64,000 bases of DNA from contig NZ_JABFCS010000001.1 of NCBI RefSeq assembly GCF_013087525.1, positions 4,268,501-4,332,500 of the forward strand. Direction: 5' to 3'. Of this stretch, positions 8,654 through 19,210 are shown one piece after another. The DNA comes from Ramlibacter montanisoli. Lineage in GTDB: Bacteria > Pseudomonadota > Gammaproteobacteria > Burkholderiales > Burkholderiaceae_C. Both the position numbers and the translations under genes were made by a program. The notes under the pieces are model-generated. The model was not told the origin of the DNA. It did not search any database and was given only the letters and a program-made list of their open reading frames with translations. Positions within the stretch are counted from its first letter, which is position 1. Every line of letters begins with the position of its first letter.

Positions 8654-10107
8654 ATGCTGGCCACCGTCCTTGCGGCTGCCGCGGCGGCCACGCTGGGCAG
8701 CGCGCTCGTGAGCACCGACCAGGCGGTGCTGCGCGCGGCGCCGCGCGAGTCCGCGCCTCAGCAGGCGCAGCTGTGGCAGGGCGAGCTGCTGGAGGTGCGC
8801 GGCGAGCGGCTCGACTACCTGCAGGTCTGGGACCATGCGCGCGAGCGTGGCGGCTACGTGAAGGCGAGCCAGGTGCGGCGTACGACCCTGGCCGTCAGTG
8901 AAGCACCGGACCCGCTGGCGGTGCTGCGCTTCCTGCGCGAAGCGCCCGGCGCCGAGTCGCTCGGCATAGGCGTCGCGGCCGCCTGGCTGCAGGCGGCGCC
9001 CGCCGATGCGGTGCGCGGACCGGCGGGTGCGGAAGCGCTCGACGCGCTGGGCAGCTTCGCGGACCGTCTCGCGCAGCGCGCCTCCGGCGACAGCGCGGCG
9101 GGCAAGCCGGCACAGGCCGCGCTGTCCGCGCACCTAGAAGTCGCGGCGCGCTACGGCGTGAAGTTCGCGAGCTACGAGCGCGACGGCCGCATGCGCATCT
9201 GCTACGACGGCGACGCCTTCCGGCGCGTGCTGGCGCTGCCCGCGCAGCCGCAGCAGAAGGCGCGGGCAGCGCTGGCGCTGACCAATCCGGATTGCGCCGA
9301 CCCGGCGCTGCAGCCCCTGCAGCGGCACCAGTGGAACCTCTGGCGCGCGCAGGTGCTGGAACACGTGGAGGGCAAGGACCTGCCGGGGCACGTGAAGAAC
9401 CGCGTCGCGCTGCGGCGGGCGGCGGTGTGGAGCACGCTGGCCTACGAGCACACCCGGCTGGGCGAGCCCGCGCAGGCAGCGGCCGGGCGCGCGATCGCGG
9501 AGCTGGCCTCGGTGCAAAAGGGCGAACTCGCCGAGGACGACCAGGCCGCGTACAACGACGCCGCGATGCGCGTGAACGCCTCGCGCTGGGCGGCGATGCC
9601 GGCGCGGTCCACTCCGGCCGATCCGAAGCGGCCCTCCATCGTGACGCAGCCAGGCCAGCCCGGCGAGACCTGCGTGCTGCTGGTGGATGCCAGGCACGAT
9701 GCCGGCAACCCGCTGGCGCGCCGCTGCACCTATGCGGTGGTGTGCCGCAGTCGGCCAGCCTCAACCGCGAAGGCAATGCGCTGGCACTGGCGGTGCAGCC
9801 GGTCGACGGCTGGCGCGAGCTGTGGGTGTTCCGCAAGCGCGGCGGGCAGTGGAGCGTCGACATCGTGCCCCCGGCAGGCCTGGTGCCCGGCATCGGCTAT
9901 GCCGAATTCGCCGGCTGGGTGCCGGGCGGGCAGCAGGTGCTGGTGGCGCGCGAGGCGCGAGCGGAAGGACGTTACCGCCGGACCTATGAAGTGGTGAGCC
10001 TGGATTCGCTGGCGACGCAGCGGCAGGCGGCCGAAGCGACCGCGCTCGGACCATTCCAGCGCTGGCCGGATCGGGGGTGGAAGGAGATGTCGGTGAGCTT
10101 GCGCTGA
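8654..10107 (+). CDS. Exported bacterial SH3-domain protein (frameshifted near 9752)
   Basis: The restored protein is about 484 residues. A short hydrophobic signal (about 1-20) is followed by a bacterial SH3-type domain at about 20-75 (TDQAVLRAAPRESAPQQAQLWQ, GGYVKASQVRR). The rest is a helical domain that I do not recognise (about 90-330) and a C-terminal beta region (LNREGNALALAVQPVDGWREL onward). One G appears to be missing near 9752; the next frame continues to a TGA at 10105-10107. The 1-bp gap to the SPFH gene implies coupled translation. SH3 domains of this kind often bind cell-wall peptides, which suits an envelope complex. Confidence 0.7.
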
Positions 10108-10119
10108 GGCGACCGCGAC

Positions 10120-11856
10120 TCAAGGCGCGGCAGCCACCGCCCCCGCCTTCCCACTGCGCGCCTTCGCCCGCCGCACGAACTCCGGCAGGAAACTCCTGCG
10201 GCTGCGGTCCGCGAACACCACCGTGACCTGGGTCCCGCTGGCTTCCTCCACCACCCCGCGCCCGTAGCGCCGCACCTCTACCAGATCCCCGCGCGTGAAC
10301 ACGGTCGGGCCGCTGGTTTCCTCCTCTACCACGGCGTCGTCCCCGACCTCGCCATTGCGCCGCAGCAGGTCCTCCACCACCGCCTCGTGCGCCTTGATGC
10401 GCCGGCAGTTGTCGCAGTGCTCGCAGCGTTCGAGCGGCGAGCCGTCCTCCAGGTGTTCCAGCAGCACGCGCCAGCGGCACTGGCCGGTCTGCGCGTAGAA
10501 GACCATGCGCTCCAGCGCCTCGCGGTCCAGGTCGCGCTTCTTGCCGTAGCCCTCGGTGAGCTCGCGCAGGCGTTCGCCGAACGCGCCCGTCTTCAGCAGG
10601 CGAAGGGTGCCGTCGCGGGCCATGGCGACGATCCTGTCCTTGCGCAGCAGGCCCAGCGCGACCTGCAGCTTGGATTTCGGCCGGCCCACTTTGGCCTGCA
10701 GCAGCGGCAGCGACCAGGCCTCGGCTTCCGCCGGCTTGTCCTGCAGCGCCTGCACGATCGCGGTCGCGTCCTCCTCGCCCGGATAGCGCCCGGCCATGAA
10801 GAACTGCTGGATCGCCTTGTCGCCGCGCAGGAACAGCAGGGTGCATTTCGCCGTCTCGCCGTCGCGCCCGGCGCGGCCGGCTTCCTGGTAATAGGACTCC
10901 AGCGTCGCCGGCAGCTGGTAGTGCAGCACGAAGCGGATGTCGGCCTTGTCGATGCCGAGGCCGAAGGCGTTGGTCGCCACCATCACGCGGCAGTGGCCGC
11001 CCATGAAGGCGTCCTGTGCGGCCCCGCGCTCCTGCGGGGAGAGCTTGCCGTGGTACAGCCCCGCCGGCTCGCCCGCATCCTGGAGCGCCTCATGCACGGC
11101 GTGCGCCGCCTTGACGGTGGCGGTGTAGACGATGCCGCTGCCGGGCGTGGCGCCCACCAGCTTGAGCACCTGGGCCAGCTTCTCGGATTCATCGGCCACC
11201 GCGACCACCCGCAGGTCGAGGTTGGGCCGGTAGGAACTGGTGTTCACCACGCCGTTTTCGGGAATGCCGAGCTGCTTGCAGATGTCGGCGGCGATGTCGT
11301 CCGTGGCCGTGGCGGTCAGCGCCAGCACGATGGGCTTGCCCAGGCGCGGCAGCGCATGCGCGATCTCGAGGAAGGCCGGGCGGAAATCGTGGCCCCAGTG
11401 CGAGATGCAATGCGCCTCGTCCACGGCGAGCAGCGCCACGGGATGCGCCTGCAGCATCTCCTGGAAGCCCGGGTCGGCCAGCCGCTCGGGCGTGGTCATG
11501 ATGATCTTCGCGCTGCCGTCGGCCACGGCCTGTTCGGCCGCGCGTTCCTCTTCGCTGTCGATCGCGCTGTTCACCTGCACCGCGGCGATGCCCAGGGCCC
11601 GCAGCGACTCGCACTGGTCCTTCATCAGCGCGATCAGCGGCGACACCACCACCGTGCGCCCTTCCAGCAGCAGCGCCGGCAGCTGGTAGCACAGCGACTT
11701 GCCGGCACCGGTGGGCATCACCGCCAGCGTGGCCTGGCCGGCGAGCACGCGCTCGATGACGGCGGCCTGCCCGGGCCGCAGCCGGGTCAGGCCGAAGGTG
11801 TCGCGCAACACGGTGCGCACCCGCACCGGAAGCGCGGGCGTGGTGCCACGGGGCAT
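10120..11856 (-). CDS. recQ: RecQ-family ATP-dependent DNA helicase
   Basis: A 578-residue superfamily-2 helicase acting in recombination and fork repair. The Q-motif region is followed by Walker A PTGAGKS (48-54), DEAH (146-149) with ISHWGHDFRP (aromatic-rich loop), motif III LALTATAT, motif V VMVATNAFGLGIDKADIRFVLH and motif VI YYQEAGRAGRDG. Zinc cysteines of the RQC region are present (GQCRWRVLLEHL, RCEHCDNC). There is no HRDC domain; instead a short basic SH3-like tail follows (FTRGDLVEVRRYGRGVVEEASG). The longer open frame upstream is ignored because ATG 11856 lies at the natural helicase start, 5 bp after the small acidic gene, and is probably coupled to it. Confidence 0.92.
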   Translation of the reverse strand: MPRGTTPALPVRVRTVLRDTFGLTRLRPGQAAVIERVLAGQATLAVMPTGAGKSLCYQLPALLLEGRTVVVSPLIALMKDQCESLRALGIAAVQVNSAIDSEEERAAEQAVADGSAKIIMTTPERLADPGFQEMLQAHPVALLAVDEAHCISHWGHDFRPAFLEIAHALPRLGKPIVLALTATATDDIAADICKQLGIPENGVVNTSSYRPNLDLRVVAVADESEKLAQVLKLVGATPGSGIVYTATVKAAHAVHEALQDAGEPAGLYHGKLSPQERGAAQDAFMGGHCRVMVATNAFGLGIDKADIRFVLHYQLPATLESYYQEAGRAGRDGETAKCTLLFLRGDKAIQQFFMAGRYPGEEDATAIVQALQDKPAEAEAWSLPLLQAKVGRPKSKLQVALGLLRKDRIVAMARDGTLRLLKTGAFGERLRELTEGYGKKRDLDREALERMVFYAQTGQCRWRVLLEHLEDGSPLERCEHCDNCRRIKAHEAVVEDLLRRNGEVGDDAVVEEETSGPTVFTRGDLVEVRRYGRGVVEEASGTQVTVVFADRSRRSFLPEFVRRAKARSGKAGAVAAAP

Positions 11857-11861
11857 GGCGC

Positions 11862-12206
11862 TCAGCGCTCTTCGTCGGAGGCGTCGCCGTCGGCCTGCGC
11901 CTGCACGGTGTCGCTGTCCAGGTCGGTCATGTCCAGGTCTTCCAGCTCCGTCTGCGCAAGTCCTTCGTCGTCCGCCATGTTCACGATGCGGTCCGGCATG
12001 ATGTCCGCGCCTTCGCGCGCGTCGGGTCCCGCCACGACGCCGCGGTCGCCGGTGCCGCCGGCATCGGTGCTGTCCGCGTCCGCCTCTTCGGTGCCGATGG
12101 TGTCGCTGCCCGAATCCGAGTTGTCGCTCGGGCCCAGCAGTTCCGCCTCGCGGCCGCTGGGGTGCGAGGGTGCCTGGTCCGCGCCGAGGATGCTGCTGTA
12201 CGCCAT
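11862..12206 (-). CDS. Small acidic, low-complexity conserved protein
   Basis: A 114-residue, strongly acidic protein of mostly Asp, Glu, Ser, Gly and Ala, with no signal peptide or membrane helix. It looks intrinsically disordered. A strong GGAAGGAG ribosome site precedes the ATG. It ends 5 bp ahead of recQ and is probably in its operon. I recognise no domain and assign no function. The low-complexity sequence keeps a full open frame and a good start, which supports it being a real gene. Confidence 0.6.
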   Translation of the reverse strand: MAYSSILGADQAPSHPSGREAELLGPSDNSDSGSDTIGTEEADADSTDAGGTGDRGVVAGPDAREGADIMPDRIVNMADDEGLAQTELEDLDMTDLDSDTVQAQADGDASDEER

Positions 12207-12372
12207 GGTCGTTCTCCTTCCGGGTGGGTGATGCGCACAGTCTGGGGGCGCACCCCGCGGCCGGGCGTCGGCACCGGCACATGCGTACTGTCGGACACAG
12301 CCGTCCGCAAGCTGGTGGGTGACAGGCACGCCACGCCCGCTGACGTACAGTGCGCGGGACAAGGAGACGAGC

Positions 12373-13896
12373 TTGAATTCCGCACCGACGCCGGCGCCCG
12401 CGGGCCTGCCGCCCTTTCGCGCCATCCCCGACCTGATCCGCGAGAACGCACGCGCGCGACCGCAGCACCTGGCGCTGCGGCATGGCAGCGGCCGCATGAC
12501 CTGGGGCGAGCTCGACGCGCAGGCCGACCGGGTCGCGGCCCGCCTGCAGGCGGAAGGCCTGCAGCCGACGCAGAGCATCGCGATCTGCGGCGCCAATTCG
12601 ATCCCCTACGTCGCGCTCTTCCTCGGAGGACTGCGCGCCGGCCTGGCGGTGGCGCCGCTGCCCACCGGCGCGCTGCCGGAACAGCTGTCCGGCATGGTGG
12701 CCGACAGCGGTGCCCGCTTCCTGTTCGCGGACGCGGGCGTGCCGCAATTCGCCACGGCAGCGACACGCGTGCCGCTGGAGCAGCTCGATACCTGGCTGGG
12801 CAGCGGGCGGCAGGCGCCCCGGCCCGTGGCGATCGATCCGGCCTGGCCCTTCAACATCATCTATTCCTCGGGCACCACCGGCACGCCCAAGGGCATCGTG
12901 CAGCCGCACGCCATGCGCTGGGCGCACGTGGCGCGCGGCGAGAACTACGGCTACGGTCCCGACGCGGTGGCCATGGCAGCCACCTCGCTGTGTTCCAACA
13001 CCACGCTGGTGTCGGTGTTCCCGTGCTTGGCCAAGGGCGGCACCGTGGTGATGACCGAGGGCCGCTTCGATCCCGCCGGCTACCTGGCGCTGGCCGAGGA
13101 CGCGCGCGCCACGCACGCGATGCTGGTGCCCGTGCAGTACCAGCGGCTGATGGCGGTGCCGGACTTCGGGCGCCACGACCTGTCGTCCTTCCGCATGAAG
13201 TTCTGCACCAGCGCGCCCTTCGCGGCAGCGCTGAAAGCCGACATCCTCCAGCGCTGGCCCGGCGGGCTGGTGGAGTACTACGGGATGACCGAAGGCGGCG
13301 GCACCTGCATCCTGGAGGCGCACAACTTCCCGGACAAGCTGCACACGGTGGGCAGGCCGGCCGAAGGGCACGACATCCGCCTGATCGACGAGGAAGGTCG
13401 CGAGCTGCCGGCCGGCGAGATCGGCGAGGTGGTGGGCCGCTCGGCTTCGATGATGACGGGTTACCAGAACCAGCTGGGCAAGACGCGCGAGGCCGAGTGG
13501 TACGACCCCGAGGGAAACCGCTACATCCGCACCGGCGACGTCGGCCGCTTCGACGCCGACGGCTTCCTCACCCTGATGGACCGGCGCAAGGACATGGTGA
13601 TCAGCGGCGGCTTCAACATCTACCCGAGCGACCTGGAGGCGGTGCTGCGCCAGCACCCGGGCGTGGCCGATGCGGCGGTGGTGGGCGTGCCTTCGCAGGA
13701 GTGGGGCGAGTCGCCGGTCGCCTTCGTGGTGCCGCATTCCGGCGCACCGTCCGCGCAGGAGCTGCGCGCCTGGGCCAACGAACGCCTGGGCAAGACCCAG
13801 CGGCTGGTCGACGTGCGCTACCTGCAGGAGCTGCCGCGCAGCGACATCGGCAAGGTGCTCAAGCGCCAGCTGCGGGACAGCTACCAGGCGGGCTGA
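12373..13896 (+). CDS. Acyl-CoA synthetase / AMP-dependent ligase
   Basis: A 507-residue member of the adenylate-forming family, which activates a carboxylate with ATP and joins it to CoA. Landmarks in order: the phosphate loop YSSGTTGTPKG, EYYGMTEGGGT (A5 motif), YIRTGDVGRFDADGFL (A7), RRKDMVISGGFNIYP (A8 hinge) and the C-terminal Lys in DIGKVLKRQL (A10). I prefer the TTG at 12373 because AAGGAGA lies just upstream; an in-frame GTG at 12319 would add 18 residues without a good ribosome site. The acid substrate cannot be told from sequence. The gene stands alone, divergent from the acidic protein/recQ pair. Confidence 0.88.
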   Translation: MNSAPTPAPAGLPPFRAIPDLIRENARARPQHLALRHGSGRMTWGELDAQADRVAARLQAEGLQPTQSIAICGANSIPYVALFLGGLRAGLAVAPLPTGALPEQLSGMVADSGARFLFADAGVPQFATAATRVPLEQLDTWLGSGRQAPRPVAIDPAWPFNIIYSSGTTGTPKGIVQPHAMRWAHVARGENYGYGPDAVAMAATSLCSNTTLVSVFPCLAKGGTVVMTEGRFDPAGYLALAEDARATHAMLVPVQYQRLMAVPDFGRHDLSSFRMKFCTSAPFAAALKADILQRWPGGLVEYYGMTEGGGTCILEAHNFPDKLHTVGRPAEGHDIRLIDEEGRELPAGEIGEVVGRSASMMTGYQNQLGKTREAEWYDPEGNRYIRTGDVGRFDADGFLTLMDRRKDMVISGGFNIYPSDLEAVLRQHPGVADAAVVGVPSQEWGESPVAFVVPHSGAPSAQELRAWANERLGKTQRLVDVRYLQELPRSDIGKVLKRQLRDSYQAG

Positions 13897-14086
13897 GGCT
13901 TCCGCGCACTGTTGATCTTGCCAGCGGGCATTTGGCTGACACGTCGCTTCCCGCGCGGCGCGGTGTCCGCTGTGCTTGGCGCTGACGCGGTGCGCCGCGC
14001 CATGCCTGCGCCAGGAAGCACGCCACACCCACAGGCGCGGCCCCCGCACCGGAGCATTCTGGAGTCCTACCAGGGAGATGCTCCAA

Positions 14087-14347
14087 ATGAAATACATGCA
14101 CAAGGCGATCTGGCAATCCGACGGCAACCTCGTGATCCGCGGCAACACCCGCGCGCTGCTGTTCCGCGCGCTGGACGACATGCGCGCCGATCTCGACAAG
14201 CGCGACGGTGACGCAGACCAGCTGAAGCGCACCCTGGCGGCCCTGCAGGAAGTGCTGGGCGCCTACGACGGCAAGCTGCCCAGCGCCACCGAGCTGCTGG
14301 GCGACCCCGTTAAGCAACGCATCTCCCGAAACCTGCTCAAGGTCTAG
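14087..14347 (+). CDS. Small conserved hypothetical protein
   Basis: An 86-residue soluble protein, charged and mostly helical after a short N-terminal beta segment (AIWQSDGNLVIRGNTRALLF). The ATG at 14087 follows GGGAG with good spacing; an in-frame ATG at 14078 is possible. No domain is recognised. It lies in a 600-bp stretch between the ligase and the chemotaxis transducer. Gaps 13897-14086 and 14348-14498 hold nothing that I can identify. Confidence 0.55.
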   Translation: MKYMHKAIWQSDGNLVIRGNTRALLFRALDDMRADLDKRDGDADQLKRTLAALQEVLGAYDGKLPSATELLGDPVKQRISRNLLKV

Positions 14348-14498
14348 CAATCCGCGGCCCCGGAGCCGCTCCCGTCCACTATTCCGCACATCCCCGCCGG
14401 AATCGTTTGCCACCAGGGCCCGAATCGCTCACACTGAACGAGTTGATACACGCGGTTACACCTGCGGGTTGAACCGTCTCTCCCTGGAGGAGGTTTCG

Positions 14499-16208
14499 AT
14501 GCGAGTCTGGTCTGCCATCCAAGGGCGCGGGATCGCCATGCGCCTGGCTGTGGGATTCGGTGCGGTCCTGCTGCTCTTGCTGCTCGTTGCGGGCGCAGGT
14601 GTGGTTCAGCTGCAACGACTGCAGCGACAAGCCGACGAACTGGTCACGCAGCACATCGCCATGCTCGACGCGCTCGGGCGAATGCAGGAGACCGGGTCCG
14701 AACGTGCGCTGCTCCTGCGTGATCTGGTGTTGGGGTACACCATGGACGAGCGCCGGGCGGTCGAGCGGCTGCTCCAGGTCAACGGTGCCGCGCACACCGG
14801 GACCTCCCGCCGGCTGGCCGACGTGGCAGATGCCTCCCAGGTGGGCGCCGCCCGTCACGTCCTGCAGCGCGTGGTGGAGCTTGGCGAACGCATGGCGGCG
14901 CTTGAAAAGACTCTTATGGAGCATGCCGCTGCCTGGCGCATGGACGACGCCAAGACCGTGCTGGCCGAGCTCGGCCCGCAGCAACAGGGCATGAACCGCC
15001 TGCTGCGCGAGTCCTTCGTCGCGACCATGGCGGATGCGGAAAGCTCCGTGCAGGAAAACCGCGCCCAGCACCGCTGGATGGTGACCGTCGTCGGCGTGTC
15101 CACCGGGCTGTGCGTGCTGCTGGGTGTCGCCATCGCCTTCTTCACGGGCCGCGGCATCCTGCGGCCGGTCGGCGAGGCCAAGGCGTCCGCCCTGCGCATC
15201 GCGGGCGGCGACCTGACGCAGCCGATCACGGCGCGGTCGGGCGACGAGGTGGGCCAGCTGGTGGAGGCGCTCGAGCTGATGCGGCGGGCACTGTCCGGGT
15301 CGGTCGCCGACATCCGGCAGGCCGCCGAGCGGGTGCGCAGCGGGGCCTCGCGCATCGAGCAGGGCAGCGGCGATCTCGCGTCGCGCACCGAGGAACAGGC
15401 GGCCAGCCTGGAGGAGAGCGCGTCCAGCATGGAGGAGTTCACCGCCACCGTGCAGCAGAACGCTCAGGGCGCCAATGAGGCGAGCAAGCTGGCGCGCAGC
15501 ACGTCGGACGTCGCGGCGCGCGGCGGCGAGGCGGTGCGCGGCGTGGTGACCACCATGCAGGGCATCCACACCGCCTCCACCCGCATCGGCGACATCATCG
15601 GCGTGATCGACGGCATCGCGTTCCAGACCAACATCCTCGCGCTCAACGCGGCGGTCGAAGCCGCGCGGGCGGGCGAGCAGGGCCGCGGCTTCGCCGTGGT
15701 GGCGAGCGAGGTGCGCTCGCTGGCGCAGCGCTCGGCCGAGGCGGCCAAGGAAATCAAGGCCCTGATCCAGGACGCGACCGGCCGCGTGGACGGCGGCGTG
15801 CGCCAGGTGGAAGAGGCCGGCCGGACGATGGACGAGATCGTCGGATCGGTGAAGAAGGTCAATGCGCTGGTCGCGGAGATCGCGCACGCGAGCGCCGAGC
15901 AATTGGCCGGCATCGAGCAGGTCAACCGGGCCATCGCGCAGATGGACGGCACCACGCAGAGCAACGCGGCGCTGGTGCAGCAGGCCGCGGAGTCGGCGCA
16001 GGCGATGGCGGGGGAGGCTGCGAACCTGGTGGACACCGTGGCCCGGTTCCGGCTCGCGGATGCCGAGTCCGCCCAGCCTGCGAGGGTCGGGCAGCAGGAG
16101 CAGCCCGCGAGGCTGCAGGAACTGCCGCGCCGCCGCCGGATGCCGCGCTTCGCGGCGACGATGCCGCCGGACTCGGAGATGCTCTCCTTGCCCGCGCCGC
16201 TGAACTAG
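14499..16208 (+). CDS. Methyl-accepting chemotaxis protein (Tsr/Tar class)
   Basis: A 569-residue transducer with membrane helix 1 at about 15-37, a four-helix-bundle periplasmic sensor, helix 2 at about 195-215, a HAMP domain (RGILRPVGEAKASALRIAGGD) and a canonical signalling domain. The hairpin tip NILALNAAVEAARAGEQGRGFAVVASEVR is exact, and methylation helices contain EEQAASLEESASSMEEF. No C-terminal NWETF-type CheR tether is present. GGAGGAGG precedes the start. The TAG stop (16206-16208) overlaps the putA stop from the other strand inside one CTAG, leaving no room for an intergenic terminator. The ligand is unknown. Confidence 0.92.
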   Translation: MRVWSAIQGRGIAMRLAVGFGAVLLLLLLVAGAGVVQLQRLQRQADELVTQHIAMLDALGRMQETGSERALLLRDLVLGYTMDERRAVERLLQVNGAAHTGTSRRLADVADASQVGAARHVLQRVVELGERMAALEKTLMEHAAAWRMDDAKTVLAELGPQQQGMNRLLRESFVATMADAESSVQENRAQHRWMVTVVGVSTGLCVLLGVAIAFFTGRGILRPVGEAKASALRIAGGDLTQPITARSGDEVGQLVEALELMRRALSGSVADIRQAAERVRSGASRIEQGSGDLASRTEEQAASLEESASSMEEFTATVQQNAQGANEASKLARSTSDVAARGGEAVRGVVTTMQGIHTASTRIGDIIGVIDGIAFQTNILALNAAVEAARAGEQGRGFAVVASEVRSLAQRSAEAAKEIKALIQDATGRVDGGVRQVEEAGRTMDEIVGSVKKVNALVAEIAHASAEQLAGIEQVNRAIAQMDGTTQSNAALVQQAAESAQAMAGEAANLVDTVARFRLADAESAQPARVGQQEQPARLQELPRRRRMPRFAATMPPDSEMLSLPAPLN

Positions 16209-19172
16209 GCGAGCAAGGCCACGTTGCCGCCCGCGGCGGTGGTGTTGATCGTCACCGTCTGCTCCGCGCAGAAACGCGTGAGGTAGTTCGGCCCGCCCGC
16301 CTTGGGCCCCGTGCCCGACATCCCTTCGCCGCCGAAAGGCTGCACGCCCACCACCGCACCGATCATGTTGCGGTTGACGTAGACGTTGCCGATGCGCGCC
16401 TCGCGTGCCAGCGCCTCCGCGCGGCTGTCGATGCGCGTCTGGATGCCCAGCGTGAGGCCGTAGCCGATCCGGTTGATCGCATGGATCACCTCCTGCGGGT
16501 CGCCGCGCCAGCGCGCCACGTGCAGCACCGGGCCGAAGATCTCGTGCTTCACCTGTTCGACCGAGGCCACCTCGAAGGCCTGCGGTGGGATCAGCCGCGT
16601 CACCGGATCCGGTGTCGCCGGTGGCAGCAGCGGTTTGGCTTCCGCCTGCAGGCGCGCCAGGTGGCGCTGCAGGCCGGCGAAGGCGTCGCCGTCGATCACC
16701 GGGCCGACATCGGTGCGCCACTGCGAAGGATCGCCGGTGACCAGTTCGCGCGCCGCACCCTGGATCATGCGGATCACGCCGTCGGCCACCGCCTCGTGCA
16801 CCACCAGCAGCCGCAGCGCGGAGCAGCGCTGCCCCGCGGAGCGGAAGGCGCTCTGCACCACCGCATCGGCCACCTGTTCGGGCAGCGCGGTGGAGTCCAC
16901 CAGCATCACGTTGATGCCGCCGGTCTCGGCGATCAGGGGCACGATGGGCCCTTCCTTGGCGGCCAGCGCGCGCTGGATGATCTTGGCGACCTGGGTCGAG
17001 CCGGTGAACACGACGCCGGCGATGCGCGGCTCGGCCGGCCACCAGCGCCGCGCCGACGGTCTCGCCGGGGCCGTGCAGCAGCTGCAGCGCATCGGCCGGC
17101 ACGCCGGCGGCGTGCAGCAGGCGCACGGCTTCCAGGGCGATCGCCGGCGTCTGTTCCGCCGGTTTCGCCAGCACGGTGTTGCCGGTGACCAGCGCCGCCG
17201 CCACCTGGCCGGTGAAGATCGCCAGCGGGAAGTTCCAGGGGCTGATGCACACCCAGGCGCCGCGGCCGGTGAGGCGCAGCACGTTGCTTTCGCCGGTGGG
17301 GCCGGGCAGCGTGACCGGCTGCAGGATGCGCTCGGCCTCGTTGGCGTAGTAGCGCAGGAAGTCCACGGCCTCGCGCACTTCGGCGACGCTGTCGCCCCAG
17401 GCCTTGGAGCCTTCCTTCACCAGCAGCGCGCACAGGCGCGGCAGGTCCGCTTCCATCGCGTCGGCCGCCCGCCGCAGGATGGCCGCGCGCGTTGCCACGG
17501 GGACGCGCTCCCAGGAACGCCCCGCTTCGAGCGAGCGGTCCACGGCCTGCGGCACCTGCGCCGCATCGGCGAACGGGATCGCGGGCACGACCGTCGCCGC
17601 CAGCGCCCGCTCCAGCGGAGCGCGCATCGCCGGCACCGCGAGGTCCAGCCCCAGGCTGTTGCGCCGCGCCGGCCCGTACAGGTCCGGCGGCAAGGGCAGC
17701 GAGGGTTCGGGCGCCAGGTGCAGCGGCGACTGCAGCAGTTCTTCCAGGCCGATGGACTCGTCGGCCAGCTTGTGCACGAAGGAGGAGTTGGCGCCGTTTT
17801 CCAGCAGCCGGCGCACCAGGTAGGCGAGCAGGTCGCGGTGCTGCCCCACGGGCGCGTACACGCGGCAGGCGAGCAGCGGGTTCTGCAGCACCTCGCGGTA
17901 GATGCCCTCTCCCATCCCGTGCAGCCGCTGCAGTTCGAAGGCCGCGCCGTTGCGGTTGGCCATCTGCACGATGGCCGCGATGGTGCCGGCGTTGTGGGTG
18001 GCGAACTGGGGGAAGATCACGTCGTGCGCGTCCAGCAGCGCCCGCGCGCAGGCGAGGTAGGACACGTCGGTGTGGTGCTTGTGCGTGAACACGGGATAGT
18101 GCGGCAGGCCCAGTTCCTGTGCGCGCTTGATCTCGGCGTCCCAGTAGGCCCCCTTGACCAGCCGGCACATGAGGCGGATGCCGTGCCTGCGGGCGATGAC
18201 GGCCACCTCCGTAATCAGTTCGACCGCGCGGGTCTGGTAGGACTGCAGCGCGAGGCCGAAGCCCTGCCACTGCGGATGCGCACGCCCGACCTGCGGGGCG
18301 AGCGCCTCGAACACGTCCAGCGACAGCTCCAGGCGGTCCACCTCCTCGGCGTCGATGGTGAGGTTGATGTTGGCCTTCGCCGCCAGCTCGCACAGGCCCC
18401 ACACGCGCGGCACCAGTTCCTGCATCACGCGTTCCTGCTGCAGGGCCTCGTAGCGCGGATGCAGCGCGCTCAGCTTGATGGAGATGCCGTCGTTGTGCTG
18501 CACCGGGCGATCCGGCTGCGCGCCGGCGGCGATGGCGGCGATCGCTTCCTGGTAGTGCAGCAGGTAGCGCTGCGCGTCCTCCTCGGTGCGCGCGCCTTCG
18601 CCCAGCATGTCGTAGGAAAAGCGCAGGTTGGCCTGGCGGCGGCGCGCCCCGGCGGCCTCCTGCATCGCTTCGGCGATCGTCTGTCCCAGCACGAACTGGC
18701 GACCGAGCAGCTGCACGGCGCGCAGCGTCGCGCCCACCACCGTGCGCGCGCCCAGCCGCGCGAACAGCCCTCCCTCGGCCTGCGCGCCGTCGCCGGGCAG
18801 GAAGCGCTTGGACAGCGAGATCGCGCTGTGCGACAGGCGCGCCAGCGCGCTGTCGGCCGAGCCTTCGAAATCGGCGCGCGAGAGCTGGTCGGCGGTCAGC
18901 GCGATCGCGGTCTCGGCATCGGGCACCCGCAGCAGGGCCTCGGCCAGGCGCATGAGCGCCAGGCCCTCGGCGCTGGAGATCGGGTACTCCTTCAGCAGGC
19001 TTTCCATCGCCCAGAAAGGCGGTGGGTTGCGTCGCACCGCCGCCACCCAGGGCGCGGCGGCCTGTGCCGCGCCGGCCCAGTCCAGAGCACCCTGCAGGGC
19101 CTGCAGTCGGTCGGCGACGATGGCGGCCTCGGGCCGGTACGGGTTGGGCAGGCGTTGGGTGGAATTCGGCAT
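16205..19172 (-). CDS. putA: Bifunctional proline dehydrogenase / delta-1-pyrroline-5-carboxylate dehydrogenase (frameshifted near 17040)
   Basis: Converts proline to glutamate in two steps, using FAD then NAD. The restored protein is about 989 residues and lacks the N-terminal ribbon-helix-helix DNA-binding domain of enteric PutA. The FAD half shows ANINLTIDAEEVDRLELSLD, RRHGIRLMCRLVKGAYWDAEIKRAQ and FPQFATHNAGT. The aldehyde-dehydrogenase half shows ISPWNFPLAIFTGQ, catalytic Glu in LIAETGG and catalytic Cys in SAGQRCSALRLL. One extra base near 17040 (GGCCGAG) shifts the frame within the NAD-binding region. It is divergent from an Lrp-type gene, the usual regulator of trimmed PutA. It stops inside the same CTAG as the chemotaxis gene. 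Confidence 0.93.
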
Positions 19173-19210
19173 GGCATCCAGTGTGGAACGACTGGATCGT
19201 CGCTGGTGCG

